From Candidatus Gastranaerophilales bacterium (GTDB lineage: Bacteria > Cyanobacteriota > Vampirovibrionia > Gastranaerophilales > Gastranaerophilaceae): a stretch of DNA of 64,000 nucleotides. This document shows positions 42,143 through 50,917 of this stretch, in pieces. Made by a program: the position numbers and the translations under genes. Location: NCBI GenBank assembly GCA_900552525.1, contig UNSK01000003.1, positions 1 to 64,000 on the forward strand. The letters run 5' to 3'. Numbering within the stretch: position 1 is the first letter of the stretch; the number at the start of each line of letters is the position of its first letter. The notes under the pieces were generated by a model, which had not been told where the DNA came from, searched no databases, and worked only from the letters and a program-made list of their open reading frames with translations.

Positions 42143-43486
42143 ATGTCACAAGCTTTACACACAGCAAGCACCGGTATAAATGCCGGCCAGCAGCAAATTA
42201 ACGTTATTGCCAATAACGTTGCAAACATCAACACAACTGCATATAAATCAGCAAACATGACGTTTGAAACGCTTTACTCAAGAAATTTATCATACGGAAG
42301 TGCCGCAACAAAAGACGGCGGCGGGACAAACCCTAAACAAATCGGGCTTGGTGTTAAGATAGGCGGTATTACAAGAGATTTTACAAATGGTGACTTTGTA
42401 AGCACCGGAAGGGACATGGACTTGATGATTTCAGGAAACGGCTTCTTTGTAGTTCAAGACTCTGACGGAAAGTTGTACTATACACGTGACGGCGTTTTCT
42501 CAACAGACTCTGAAGGCAATGTTGTTAATCAGTCAGGTATGAAAGTTGTTGCTGCTAAATCACCTTACACAAATGCAAGCTCAGGTGAAACCGTACAAGT
42601 TCCTAAAAACCTTAGCGCAACTGTTAAAGGCGACCCTGATATCGGAAACAAAAAAACAAGCCAGCTCAACAATGCAGACATTAAAGCAGGTGATATTTCC
42701 GCAACAATATCATATGTTGATAATCTTGGTGCTACAAAAACTGTAGATGTAACACTTAATATCCCTAAAGGAGATCCAACAATCAACGAAATTCTTGATG
42801 GATTTAATGCACAAATTGCTAAACAAGCACCTAATGCAAAAGGTGTAAGCTTCTCAACAACCAAAGACGGATGCATTACCTATACCGGTGATATTACATT
42901 TAATGAACCCGGTACAACAAGTAACTTTTTGGGAGAAACAGGACTCAGCAGTACAAACAAAACTTCTGATCCGCTAAATCAGGTCGTATCACTTCAAGAA
43001 ATGGTAAATTATAATAACTCTATCACCTTAAAATCTACAACCGTTGATGAAAACGGTATTATAGCAGCCACTTACAGCGACGGTTCTATACTTACACAGT
43101 ACGTTGACGACACATACACAGTACAATGGAAATACACAACACCTCAAGGTGTAACAATCAGGGGTGATGATGTTACAGCAACAGGCGCAACAATTGAGAA
43201 TTCAAACTTCGTAATTGAACTTGCTACCATGGTAAACGAAGAGGGTCTTGTTTCTGTTAACAACAACCTCTGGGAATGGGCTGCTGACGTAGGTGACGTT
43301 TACTATGGCATGGCAGGTGAGGTTTCATTTGGTTCAATTGAATCAGGCGGTTATGAAGGTTCAAATGTTGATATTGCAGCAGAACTTTCAAATATGATTA
43401 CTGCACAAAGAATGATTCAGATGAACTCACGCGTGTTCTCTACAGCAAGCAGTGTAATGGAAACACTTGCTTACTTAGGACAATAG
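42143..43486 (+). CDS. flgE: FlgE flagellar hook protein
   Basis: 447 residues. The N-terminal helix (ALHTASTGINAGQQQINVIA, then NNVANINTTAYKS) and the region DLMISGNGFFVV with YTRDGVF are FlgE hallmarks; the C-terminal helix ends SNVDIAAELSNMITAQRMIQ and FSTASSVMETLAYL. Middle domains (about 150-400) are beta-rich and variable. It polymerises into the hook. GGGAGG precedes the start. The mRNA 3' region shares sequence blocks with the 3' region of the divergent hook-like gene at 30.5 kb. Confidence 0.93.
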   Translation: MSQALHTASTGINAGQQQINVIANNVANINTTAYKSANMTFETLYSRNLSYGSAATKDGGGTNPKQIGLGVKIGGITRDFTNGDFVSTGRDMDLMISGNGFFVVQDSDGKLYYTRDGVFSTDSEGNVVNQSGMKVVAAKSPYTNASSGETVQVPKNLSATVKGDPDIGNKKTSQLNNADIKAGDISATISYVDNLGATKTVDVTLNIPKGDPTINEILDGFNAQIAKQAPNAKGVSFSTTKDGCITYTGDITFNEPGTTSNFLGETGLSSTNKTSDPLNQVVSLQEMVNYNNSITLKSTTVDENGIIAATYSDGSILTQYVDDTYTVQWKYTTPQGVTIRGDDVTATGATIENSNFVIELATMVNEEGLVSVNNNLWEWAADVGDVYYGMAGEVSFGSIESGGYEGSNVDIAAELSNMITAQRMIQMNSRVFSTASSVMETLAYLGQ

Positions 43487-43666
43487 TGCTACGCACGTAG
43501 ACCAATTGTCGAAGGGTATTGGTTAAACTACAAACTCAAATTAAAATTCCAGACCCTTCTCAATGTAAAACCTAACAAAAGGCATGCCTTTTTTGAAAAA
43601 ATTTTCAAAAATCTTGTCAAATTGTTAACAAAAAGCATTGTACTTTACAAAACTTAATATTTTAGA

Positions 43667-43704
43667 CATGGTCGAAATCCATGTAAATCATGGGTTTCGG
43701 CATG
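43667..43704. repeat. Hairpin upstream of yggS
   Basis: CATGGTCGAAATCCATG pairs with the near-complement ending GGCATG around loop TAAAT, about 16 pairs with a few mismatches. No T-run follows, so a terminator is unlikely; it may be a protein site or RNA structure. Confidence 0.45.
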
Positions 43705-43740
43705 TTTGAAAAAAGCGCAAAAGTTGTTACAAATACACTC

Positions 43741-43770
43741 TTGTACAGGGCATGTTTTCTGGTATATAAT
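43741..43770 (+). promoter_or_regulatory. Promoter of yggS-sepF
   Basis: TTGTAC (43741-43746), spacer 18, TATAAT (43765-43770). The start codon at 43791 is preceded by a G-rich ribosome binding site. Confidence 0.6.
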
Positions 43771-43790
43771 ACAATAGAGGGTTGGGGATA

Positions 43791-44546
43791 ATGTTAACAC
43801 CATCACAAAAAGGCACATCAGAGAACAGCCTGAAAGACGAGAGATTAATTCCTGTAAACAGCTGGGGAACAGAAGTTGAGATTAGTCAAACATTAGTTAA
43901 CAACAATCTCCACGAAATTCAAACAAATATCGCACATTCTAAAGTAAAAATAGTAGCAGTAACAAAGTATTACGGATTATCAGCAATACTTGCGGGCTAT
44001 GAAGCAGGGATTAGGGATTTTGGAGAATCAAGAGTTGTAGATGCAATTGCAAAGTTAGAAAAACTTCCTGAGAATGTCAGACAAAATTCCACATTCCACT
44101 TTATAGGACATTTGCAGTCAAACAAAGCAGAAAAGGTTGTAAAACATTTTGATGTAATAGAGTCAATAGATTCGCTAAAGATTGCACGCGCAGTATCAAA
44201 AGCGGCCTGTGAATTAAATAAGAGAGAGAAAGTTTTATTACAGGTTAACAACGCCGGTGAAGAACAAAAATCCGGATACAGCAAGGATGTTTTGAGGGCA
44301 GAAATTCAAGAAATCATTTCACTTCCGGGGCTGGATGTAAGAGGATTAATGAATATTGCACCAATAGACGCAGACGAAGCAAAACTTGCAGAATTATTCA
44401 AAGACATAAGGGAGTTCAGAGATGAACTTGAGAGAAGCTTTAACATTACTCTTCCAGAACTGTCAATGGGAATGAGTAATGATTACAAAATCGCACTCAG
44501 AGAGGGTGCAACAATTATCAGAATAGGCAGAAAGTTATTTAAGTAA
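43791..44546 (+). CDS. yggS: YggS-type pyridoxal-phosphate homeostasis protein
   Basis: 251 residues, TIM-barrel fold that binds PLP through the Lys in IVAVTKYYG (near 45-52) and keeps free PLP low. Other family segments: FGESRVVDAIAKLEKLP, FHFIGHLQSNKAEKVVKHFD, LLQVNNAGEEQKSGYS, LSMGMSNDYKIALREGATIIRIG. The ATG at 43791 is used; the frame can be read from a TTG at 43782. It stands just before sepF, as in cyanobacteria and Firmicutes, and they share a promoter. Confidence 0.95.
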   Translation: MLTPSQKGTSENSLKDERLIPVNSWGTEVEISQTLVNNNLHEIQTNIAHSKVKIVAVTKYYGLSAILAGYEAGIRDFGESRVVDAIAKLEKLPENVRQNSTFHFIGHLQSNKAEKVVKHFDVIESIDSLKIARAVSKAACELNKREKVLLQVNNAGEEQKSGYSKDVLRAEIQEIISLPGLDVRGLMNIAPIDADEAKLAELFKDIREFRDELERSFNITLPELSMGMSNDYKIALREGATIIRIGRKLFK

Positions 44547-44565
44547 GTTATAAATTGGAGGAGAA

Positions 44566-45078
44566 ATGGCATTATCAGAAGGATTAAAAGGTTTTGTAAA
44601 CTTTTTCACAAAAAGTTTTAACGATGGAAGTGACGACGAAGCATTTATGGATTTAGTAGACCGCGACGGCGACTACGACACAGATGGAACACTTGCTCTT
44701 GATACTATGTATGGTACCAGAGTTAACAACAAACCGGAACGTTCTTTTGAAAGAGAATCAAAAGTTATTTCACACCCTAATTCATACAAATCTGGAGAAG
44801 TTACAGTAATTGAACCTCGTTCTTTTTCTGAATCAGCTCAGATTGTAAAAAAATTAATTGACAAGAAAACTGTTATCCTTCATTTGGATTTATTAGACAA
44901 AGAACAATCTCAAAGAACTATTGATTTTATTTGCGGTGCAGCTCATGCATTAAACGGAACTGCTCAAAAAATCAGTGATATGGTATTTATCTTCACCCCT
45001 AGCAATGTTTCTTTGTCTGTAGAAAATGGTGCATTGCAGAGTAAATTTGCAGAATCACTCTGGAACAAACCTCTATAA
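44566..45078 (+). CDS. sepF: SepF cell-division protein
   Basis: 170 residues. A short amphipathic membrane-binding helix at the start (SEGLKGFVNFFTKSF), an acidic linker, and the SepF core from about 80 to the end: VTVIEPRSFSESAQIVKKLI, KTVILHLDLLDKEQSQRTID and DFICGAAHALNGTAQKISDM. SepF tethers FtsZ to the membrane. GGAGG precedes the start. Length and core are typical of SepF. Presence of SepF with no FtsA in view fits a cyanobacterial-type divisome. Confidence 0.95.
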   Translation: MALSEGLKGFVNFFTKSFNDGSDDEAFMDLVDRDGDYDTDGTLALDTMYGTRVNNKPERSFERESKVISHPNSYKSGEVTVIEPRSFSESAQIVKKLIDKKTVILHLDLLDKEQSQRTIDFICGAAHALNGTAQKISDMVFIFTPSNVSLSVENGALQSKFAESLWNKPL

Positions 45079-45131
45079 GATGAAGTATGAAATTTTAAAA
45101 TAATATATTGATTTGTGATAGTTGGATTTTC

Positions 45132-45159
45132 AGGATGCTTTTTGCATCCTTTTTCTTTT
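45132..45159 (+). terminator. Terminator of yggS-sepF
   Basis: AGGATGC-TTTTT-GCATCCT stem followed by a T-run (TTTTCTTTT). Confidence 0.9.
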
Positions 45160-45174
45160 CTACTGCAAAATTAA

Positions 45175-45324
45175 GCTCCTTTCGGAAGAGAGACAAAAGG
45201 AGCAAGGCTAATTATTATGAAGAAAAGATTTTGGTTTTTAAAGATGTAAGCCGAATACACACACAATGCCTAATCATTTTTTCGTCGAAATCCGACTATC
45301 TCACTAGCTGTCTTCGACTTACAT
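45175..45324. other. Structured intergenic stretch
   Basis: After the sepF terminator, GCTCCTTT (45175-45182) pairs with AAAGGAGC (45196-45203). Further on, ATGTAAGCCGAA (45244-45255) pairs with TTCGACTTACAT (45313-45324), 11 of 12 positions, enclosing a 57-base loop. No convincing gene is present in 45160-45383. The long-range stem could be a small RNA or an old inverted repeat; family unknown. Confidence 0.35.
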
Positions 45325-45383
45325 ATATATTTTAGCATTTTGTGAAAAATTTCTTAATCTTCTTAAGAAGTAATCCATTAGGA

Positions 45384-46286
45384 TTATTTACTATTTATTT
45401 TAAAATTATCTATCTGAGGGCCAACGTACTTTCCAATAAGAACATTTTCAACGAAATGGTCAATAGGTTTAATAGCAAGCCCTAGTGCACAAAAACCGCC
45501 GATTGTTTTTATAAAATTACCCTTCATAAGCTGACCTTTCTGGAAATTTGTTAACACGCTTTTGACTGCAACACTTTCCGTCTGTCCGCTTTTAAGCGCT
45601 TTTATATATTTTGAATACCATCCGCCCGCCTTAACCTCTGTTGTCGGGTTCAGTAAATCTTTACGCATTTGTATTAAATTTTTTATAGTTTTGATAGAAT
45701 ATTTTTCCACATTTTCTTTTTTATCAAGGCTAAAAATTTTAAACGTATTTTTCAACGATTTTTTCTTGTTGCTGAAATCCATACTGTCAGAAACATGATC
45801 AAGAAATTCTTTTATACATTCTTCATCACGTCCGTCATAAGCACGCATTTTACCATTTGCAATAAATTGTTCTGCAACTTTTGAAACGTGTTCTTTTGCA
45901 TTTAAAGAAATTTTATCTTCCGTAAACTTTCCAAACTGAGAAAAAGCATTCTGTCCGAGCTTTACGGCTACTACCGGAAGGAATACACTAGCAAGCCCTT
46001 GAAATATTGCCTGTTTTAAACATCTTTTTGAATCCGGACTATATTCGGTCTGATCGTTTTTGTATTTATCATAAACATCAGCACCTATATACATCAAAGC
46101 CGGAACCCAGGTCATATTTGCAGCATTCCCGATAATAGGACGCAATGCTTCACCAACCTCGTTAGTAAATGCTGCACCTCTCAAAGGCCAATTCATTAAC
46201 GGATCTTTATACCCGCCTGTTTTACTATCGATGGTGTGATTATCGGCACGGCTGCTGACAGTATGCACTCCTGCTGGCTTTATCAT
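45384..46286 (-). CDS. Hypothetical membrane-associated protein
   Basis: 300 residues. Hydrophobic segments around 57-75 (MTWVPALMYIGADV) and 93-112 (FQGLASVFLPVVAVKLG), and again near 265-275 (GGFCALGLAI), separated by polar, Lys-rich helices. No signal peptide at the very N-terminus. I do not recognise the family. Contains the segments GGYKDPLMNWPLRGAAFTNE at 24-43 and NVLIGKYVGPQIDNF at the end. Single gene, converging on the sepF unit. Confidence 0.65.
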   Translation of the reverse strand: MIKPAGVHTVSSRADNHTIDSKTGGYKDPLMNWPLRGAAFTNEVGEALRPIIGNAANMTWVPALMYIGADVYDKYKNDQTEYSPDSKRCLKQAIFQGLASVFLPVVAVKLGQNAFSQFGKFTEDKISLNAKEHVSKVAEQFIANGKMRAYDGRDEECIKEFLDHVSDSMDFSNKKKSLKNTFKIFSLDKKENVEKYSIKTIKNLIQMRKDLLNPTTEVKAGGWYSKYIKALKSGQTESVAVKSVLTNFQKGQLMKGNFIKTIGGFCALGLAIKPIDHFVENVLIGKYVGPQIDNFKINSK

Positions 46287-46366
46287 CCTTTAGATATCTC
46301 CTTCATACAAAATGCTATTTATCTAACGGGAATCAAGACTAAAAATTGCCCTTTTATTTACAAAAT

Positions 46367-46395
46367 TTTACAAAAAATTTCCCTGTGTATATAAT
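46367..46395 (+). promoter_or_regulatory. Leaderless promoter of uvrB
   Basis: TTTACA (46367-46372), spacer 17, perfect TATAAT (46390-46395), then six bases to the ATG at 46402. There is no Shine-Dalgarno. No LexA-type box is obvious. Confidence 0.7.
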
Positions 46396-46401
46396 TATAG
46401 C

Positions 46402-48387
46402 ATGGAAAGAAAATTTGAACTGGTATCGAAATATAAACCGGCCGGAGATCAGCCTAAGGCAATAGAAAAACTGGTTAAAGGAATTCAGGAAGGCGATGAT
46501 ACGCAGACGCTCCTCGGGATTACAGGCTCCGGAAAAACTTTTACCATTGCAAATGTTATCGAAAAAGTTCAAAAACCTACGTTAATTATCGCACACAACA
46601 AAACGCTCGCGGCACAGCTATATAACGAGTTTAAAGAACTTTTCCCCAACAACGCGGTTGAATATTTTATTTCTTATTACGATTATTATCAGCCGGAAGC
46701 TTATATTCCGCGCACTGATACTTATATTGAAAAATCCGCAAGCATAAACGAAGAAATTGACAGATTAAGACATAATACAACTAGAAGTTTGTATGAAAGA
46801 AACGATGTTATTATTGTTGCATCTGTAAGCTGTATTTACGGTTTGGGACTTCCTGAAAGCTACTTTAAGGGAACTATCAAAGTCAGTGTCGGAGATACGC
46901 TTGAGAGAAATGATTTAATTAAACACCTTGTTATGACCCAATATACAAGAAATGATCTGGTACTCGAGCGTTCAACTTTCAGGGCAAGAGGTGATATTTT
47001 AGAAATCATGCCGGCGTATGAAAAAATTATTACAAGGATTTATTTCTTCGGAGATGAAGTCGAAAAAATCGTCCGGATTGATAACCTTACAGGTGAAATT
47101 CTGGAAGCTCCGGAGTCGGTTATGATTTATCCAGCGGTTCATTATATTGCATATGATGAAAACGAAGACGAAACAATTTCAATGATTAGAACAGAGCTTA
47201 AAAACAGGGTCGCAGAACTCGAAAGCCAGAATAAAATTTTGGAATCCCAAAGGCTTCAGCAGCGCGTAAAATATGATATTGAAATGATTAAAGAAATGGG
47301 ATATTGTTCAGGCATTGAAAATTATTCAAGAATAATTGAACGCCGGCCGGTAGGTTCTGCTCCTGCTACACTTCTGGATTATTTCAGAGGAGATTTCTTA
47401 ACAGTTATAGATGAATCACATGTTACCATTCCGCAATTGAACGGAATGTATCATGGCGACGCTTCAAGAAAAAACACGCTTGTGGAATTTGGTTTCAGGC
47501 TTCCGTGCGCAAAGGATAACAGACCGTTAAAAAGTGAAGAATTTTTTGCTAAAGTAGGACAAAAGATTTACATCTCAGCAACCCCGGGAGAGTTTGAGAA
47601 AAAAACTTCCGAACAAATGGTTGAACAAATTATCAGACCAACAGGTTTAGTTGATCCGAAAATCAGTGTTAGACCGATTGAAACACAAATTCCTGATCTT
47701 AAAGCTGAGATTGAAAAACGCGCTAAAAAGGAAGAACGCGTACTTATTACAACTCTTACGAAAAAAATGGCAGAAGATTTATGCGACTTCTTTTTACAGG
47801 AAGGTATCCGAGTACGATATCTGCACAGCGGAATTAAATCAATAGAACGTGTTGAAATTTTAAGAGATTTAAGACTTGGAGAGTTTGACGTACTTATCGG
47901 TGTCAACCTTTTGAGAGAAGGTCTGGATATTCCGGAAGTTTCACTCGTTGCGATTATGGATGCAGATAAGGAAGGTTTCTTAAGGTCTGACACAAGCTTA
48001 ATCCAGACAATTGGCCGTGCCGCACGTAATGCCTGCGGGGAAGTTATTATGTATGCTGATAAGATTACTGATTCTATGCAGAGGGCTATTGATGAAACTA
48101 ACCGCAGACGCGAAATTCAGCTTGCACATAACCAGAAATACGGAATTATTCCGCAAACTATCAAAAAGCCAATTGAAAATAATCTGCTCTCACTTGTCGC
48201 AAGTTACAGAGATTTGGAAGATATTGTTGCAGAAGAAATGGTTGATTTAGGAATAGAGAAAAAAGACTTGCCGAAACTTATCTCCAAACTAGAAAAAGAT
48301 ATGCACAAAGCTGCTAAAATTCTTGATTTTGAACGGGCAGCTGAGATTAGAGATCAACTGAAAAAATTAAGAGAGATGGTAAATTAA
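46402..48387 (+). CDS. uvrB: UvrABC system protein B
   Basis: 661 residues, DNA-damage helicase of nucleotide excision repair, partner of UvrA and UvrC. Walker A GITGSGKT at 39-46; [12 protein letters not shown] is the beta-hairpin that probes damaged DNA (near 92-103); Walker [10 protein letters not shown] near 337; helicase motifs [22 protein letters not shown] and TIGRAARN follow; a UVR motif ([20 protein letters not shown]) ends the protein and binds UvrC. All domains are complete. Likely translated from a leaderless mRNA. Confidence 0.98.
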   Translation: MERKFELVSKYKPAGDQPKAIEKLVKGIQEGDDTQTLLGITGSGKTFTIANVIEKVQKPTLIIAHNKTLAAQLYNEFKELFPNNAVEYFISYYDYYQPEAYIPRTDTYIEKSASINEEIDRLRHNTTRSLYERNDVIIVASVSCIYGLGLPESYFKGTIKVSVGDTLERNDLIKHLVMTQYTRNDLVLERSTFRARGDILEIMPAYEKIITRIYFFGDEVEKIVRIDNLTGEILEAPESVMIYPAVHYIAYDENEDETISMIRTELKNRVAELESQNKILESQRLQQRVKYDIEMIKEMGYCSGIENYSRIIERRPVGSAPATLLDYFRGDFLTVIDESHVTIPQLNGMYHGDASRKNTLVEFGFRLPCAKDNRPLKSEEFFAKVGQKIYISATPGEFEKKTSEQMVEQIIRPTGLVDPKISVRPIETQIPDLKAEIEKRAKKEERVLITTLTKKMAEDLCDFFLQEGIRVRYLHSGIKSIERVEILRDLRLGEFDVLIGVNLLREGLDIPEVSLVAIMDADKEGFLRSDTSLIQTIGRAARNACGEVIMYADKITDSMQRAIDETNRRREIQLAHNQKYGIIPQTIKKPIENNLLSLVASYRDLEDIVAEEMVDLGIEKKDLPKLISKLEKDMHKAAKILDFERAAEIRDQLKKLREMVN

Positions 48388-48410
48388 AAATTTTATGCTA
48401 ATCTTTTATT

Positions 48411-49280
48411 ATGAAGAAGTTGGCTTTGTTAATATTATTAATGATGATTTTTCAATCCTCAGTATTTTCCAGACCTGTTGTATTTAATGATGACGGAAAA
48501 TTCGGTCTGAAGGATGAAAACGGAAACATAGTTGTAAAAGCTGAATACAAAAAGCTTATAAGATTAGGAGAATCCGGCTGGATTATTCAGAAAGGTTCGA
48601 AATTCGGCATTATGAACGACGAAGGAAAAATTCTCGTCGAACCTAAATATAACAGGGCAGACAGAGTTCTCGGGAAGTTTGCAAAACTTACAAAAGGTGA
48701 AAAAAACGGACTGTTTGATGAAAAAGGGTTCGTAATTCTTCCTCCAGAATATTCATCAATTGATCTTCTCTTCGGAGGAATGTTTTTGACCTGTAAAAAT
48801 TACAAATACGGTGTCACAGACTTTAATGGACAGCCAATTCTGGATAATATTTTTGATGATATTTACATGCCGAAACCAAATGTTATGATAATTACATACA
48901 ACGGCCAGCAGTATGAAATTCAGGGGGTAAAATCCGGTGAAATGACTCTGCCAACAGATGTAGCATCAATCCAAGACAGTGAAGATTTTAAAATAACAGA
49001 GCTTATACAAAAACCGGTCACAACAACGGGATATTACAGTGTTACGGCAACAAATTACCTGCTGAAAATATTCTCGTCAATCTCTCCGGCTTATGAGCAA
49101 ACAATTGACGAACTTATGTTTTCACAGGGTGCAGATGCAGCCAGTGTTATTATGAAATTCACATGGCTTCCGCGCTTCCCGTTTGTATACGTAAGAAAAT
49201 ACTGCCAGAATCTCGCAGCACCGAATAACGGACCGTTAAGCGGAGTTAAAACAAACCTAAAAAAACAACTAAATATTTAA
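48411..49280 (+). CDS. Exported WG-repeat protein
   Basis: 289 residues. Signal peptide 1-20 (LLILLMMIFQSSVFS), then WG-type beta repeats: GKFGLKDENGNIVVKAEYKK, GSKFGIMNDEGKILVEPKYN, KNGLFDEKGFVILPPEYSSI and YKYGVTDFNGQPILDNIF (about 28-150). The C-terminal part (200-289) is helical and unlike any family I know. WG-repeat proteins are widespread but poorly understood. No Shine-Dalgarno; 23 bases after uvrB. Its end overlaps the converging SulP gene by four bases. Confidence 0.82.
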   Translation: MKKLALLILLMMIFQSSVFSRPVVFNDDGKFGLKDENGNIVVKAEYKKLIRLGESGWIIQKGSKFGIMNDEGKILVEPKYNRADRVLGKFAKLTKGEKNGLFDEKGFVILPPEYSSIDLLFGGMFLTCKNYKYGVTDFNGQPILDNIFDDIYMPKPNVMIITYNGQQYEIQGVKSGEMTLPTDVASIQDSEDFKITELIQKPVTTTGYYSVTATNYLLKIFSSISPAYEQTIDELMFSQGADAASVIMKFTWLPRFPFVYVRKYCQNLAAPNNGPLSGVKTNLKKQLNI

Positions 49281-50908
49281 TGCTGCCAGAAATGGCGTTT
49301 TTTAACCTTTTTCTTGATGCATTTTTTCGCAAAATCTATTGCTTCCGGCTCTGTTCTAAAAATATGCCCATCGCCGAGTTGGTCTATAATTCCATGTTTT
49401 TCAAACTGCTCTTTTACACTGTCTGATTTTAGGACTACAAGGATTTTAACCTTCTGCGACTGAAGTCTTATGATAATATCCTCTAACGCAAAAATTGCAG
49501 AAATATCAAGAAGATTTTCAGAAGGATAGTCTAATATTAAGTATTTAGTACCAAGCATTTCATCAAATTGAGAAATCAACTGGGTTGCAGAGCCGAAAAA
49601 GAATTGACCGTCAATATGCACAACACGGATTTTGTGATTGTAATCTTTTTCGAGCAATTTCTCAAGCTTTATTATATCTTTGTCATAAACTGTTTTCTGA
49701 ACTAGTTTAGCACTGTCTGCTGTTCTTTTGGCATACAACAATGCCGCACAGGTAATTCCTGCACCGACAGCGACAATCAGGTTATAAAATACCGTTAATA
49801 AAAATACCACAGCAAGAACGTATAAATCATCGCGCGGCGCAAATTTTATAACCTTAAGCAGTTTTACGTCAATTATATCGTAACCTATTTTAATCAAAAT
49901 GCCCGCAAGAACAGCAAGCGGGATTTCTGCGACAAATCCAGAAAGCTTAAAAAGCAGAAACATTAAGATTAGCGGATTTATCACAGCAGTAAGTTTTGTC
50001 GAAGAGCCTGTATTTATTGCAGCAACAGTTCTCATAGTTGCCGCAGAACCCGGAAGCGAACCGGTCAGAGCACAGACCATATTCCCAACACCCTGCCCGA
50101 GAAGCATTCCTTTTGAAGGTGTTTTGGTTTTAAGAAGAGAATCTGCTACAAGCACTGTCAAAAGGCTTTCAGATGAAAGCACAATTGCCAGAGTTACTGC
50201 ATAATGAAAATATGTTATTACTGCATGCAAGTCAGCCTTAGGAAGAGTAAGATGCGGAAATGTGATTGAAATATTCGAAATCTTATCCACATTCAAGCCG
50301 AGTTTCATAGAAAGCAGTGTACATATAACCAGAGCTATCGCCTGCCCCGGGATAATTTTATTAAACTTTTTAGGTATTGCAAAAACAATAACAAGTGTAA
50401 TAACTCCGATTAACAGCGCATCGTAATTTATTGTGTGAAGATTTTTGAAAAATGCACTTATACTGGTTATTGTATTAGACATCACCGGACAGCCGAGCAG
50501 AGGATTAATCTGCATAATAATTATAATCACTCCGATACCGTTCATAAATCCGGAAATTACAGGATAAGGAACATATTTTACGATTGCCGGAAGCGAGGTA
50601 AGCGACAAAATTATCTGAAGTATACCAGCCATAAATATTACGAGTATAACTGATGAAATATCAGCATTTAAAGCGGCCATAATTGAGGCGATTACAATAG
50701 TTACAGGCCCAGTAATTCCGGATACAAGAGGAACTTTACTCCCGATAAGCCCAGCAATAAAACAGAGAATTATCGCACCCCATACGCCTGCGCTGGCGCC
50801 AAAACCGGTTGCAACTCCAAAAGCCAGCGCCTGCGGGAGCGCAACTATGGCAGAATTTAAACTCCCTAAAACATCGCCCGCAAATATCTTCAAATAACTT
50901 TTAATCAT
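49277..50908 (-). CDS. SulP (SLC26-type) anion transporter with STAS domain
   Basis: 543 residues. About ten to twelve membrane helices form the SulP core (VALPQALAFGVATGFGASAG in the first part, GLIGSKVPLVSGITGPVTIV, GQGVGNMVCALTGSLPGSAA), followed by a cytosolic STAS domain from about 425 (IRVVHIDGQFFFGSATQLIS, LILDYPSENLLDISAIFALE). Likely a sulfate, bicarbonate or related anion transporter. It lies nine bases after a YeiH-type gene, so both probably act on sulfur oxyanions. Confidence 0.92.
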   Translation of the reverse strand: MIKSYLKIFAGDVLGSLNSAIVALPQALAFGVATGFGASAGVWGAIILCFIAGLIGSKVPLVSGITGPVTIVIASIMAALNADISSVILVIFMAGILQIILSLTSLPAIVKYVPYPVISGFMNGIGVIIIIMQINPLLGCPVMSNTITSISAFFKNLHTINYDALLIGVITLVIVFAIPKKFNKIIPGQAIALVICTLLSMKLGLNVDKISNISITFPHLTLPKADLHAVITYFHYAVTLAIVLSSESLLTVLVADSLLKTKTPSKGMLLGQGVGNMVCALTGSLPGSAATMRTVAAINTGSSTKLTAVINPLILMFLLFKLSGFVAEIPLAVLAGILIKIGYDIIDVKLLKVIKFAPRDDLYVLAVVFLLTVFYNLIVAVGAGITCAALLYAKRTADSAKLVQKTVYDKDIIKLEKLLEKDYNHKIRVVHIDGQFFFGSATQLISQFDEMLGTKYLILDYPSENLLDISAIFALEDIIIRLQSQKVKILVVLKSDSVKEQFEKHGIIDQLGDGHIFRTEPEAIDFAKKCIKKKVKKRHFWQH

Positions 50909-50917
50909 AGAATAATC

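Larger units (their letters stand above)
43487..43790 (+). other. Intergenic region after flgE with structured elements
   Basis: No gene. It contains CTACGCACGTAG and GCACGTAGACCAA (43493-43505), GGTTAAACTACAAAC (43521-43535), an alternative pair GAAGGGT/ACCCTTC, a palindrome AAAAGGCA/TGCCTTTT with a T-run near 43577-43594 (probable flgE terminator), and a 38-base hairpin at 43667-43704. The yggS promoter is at its end. Confidence 0.5.

Noticed and set aside
45108..45335. Plus-strand open frame after sepF
   Set aside because: It runs across the sepF terminator and the structured stretch, has no ribosome site and no protein-like pattern.
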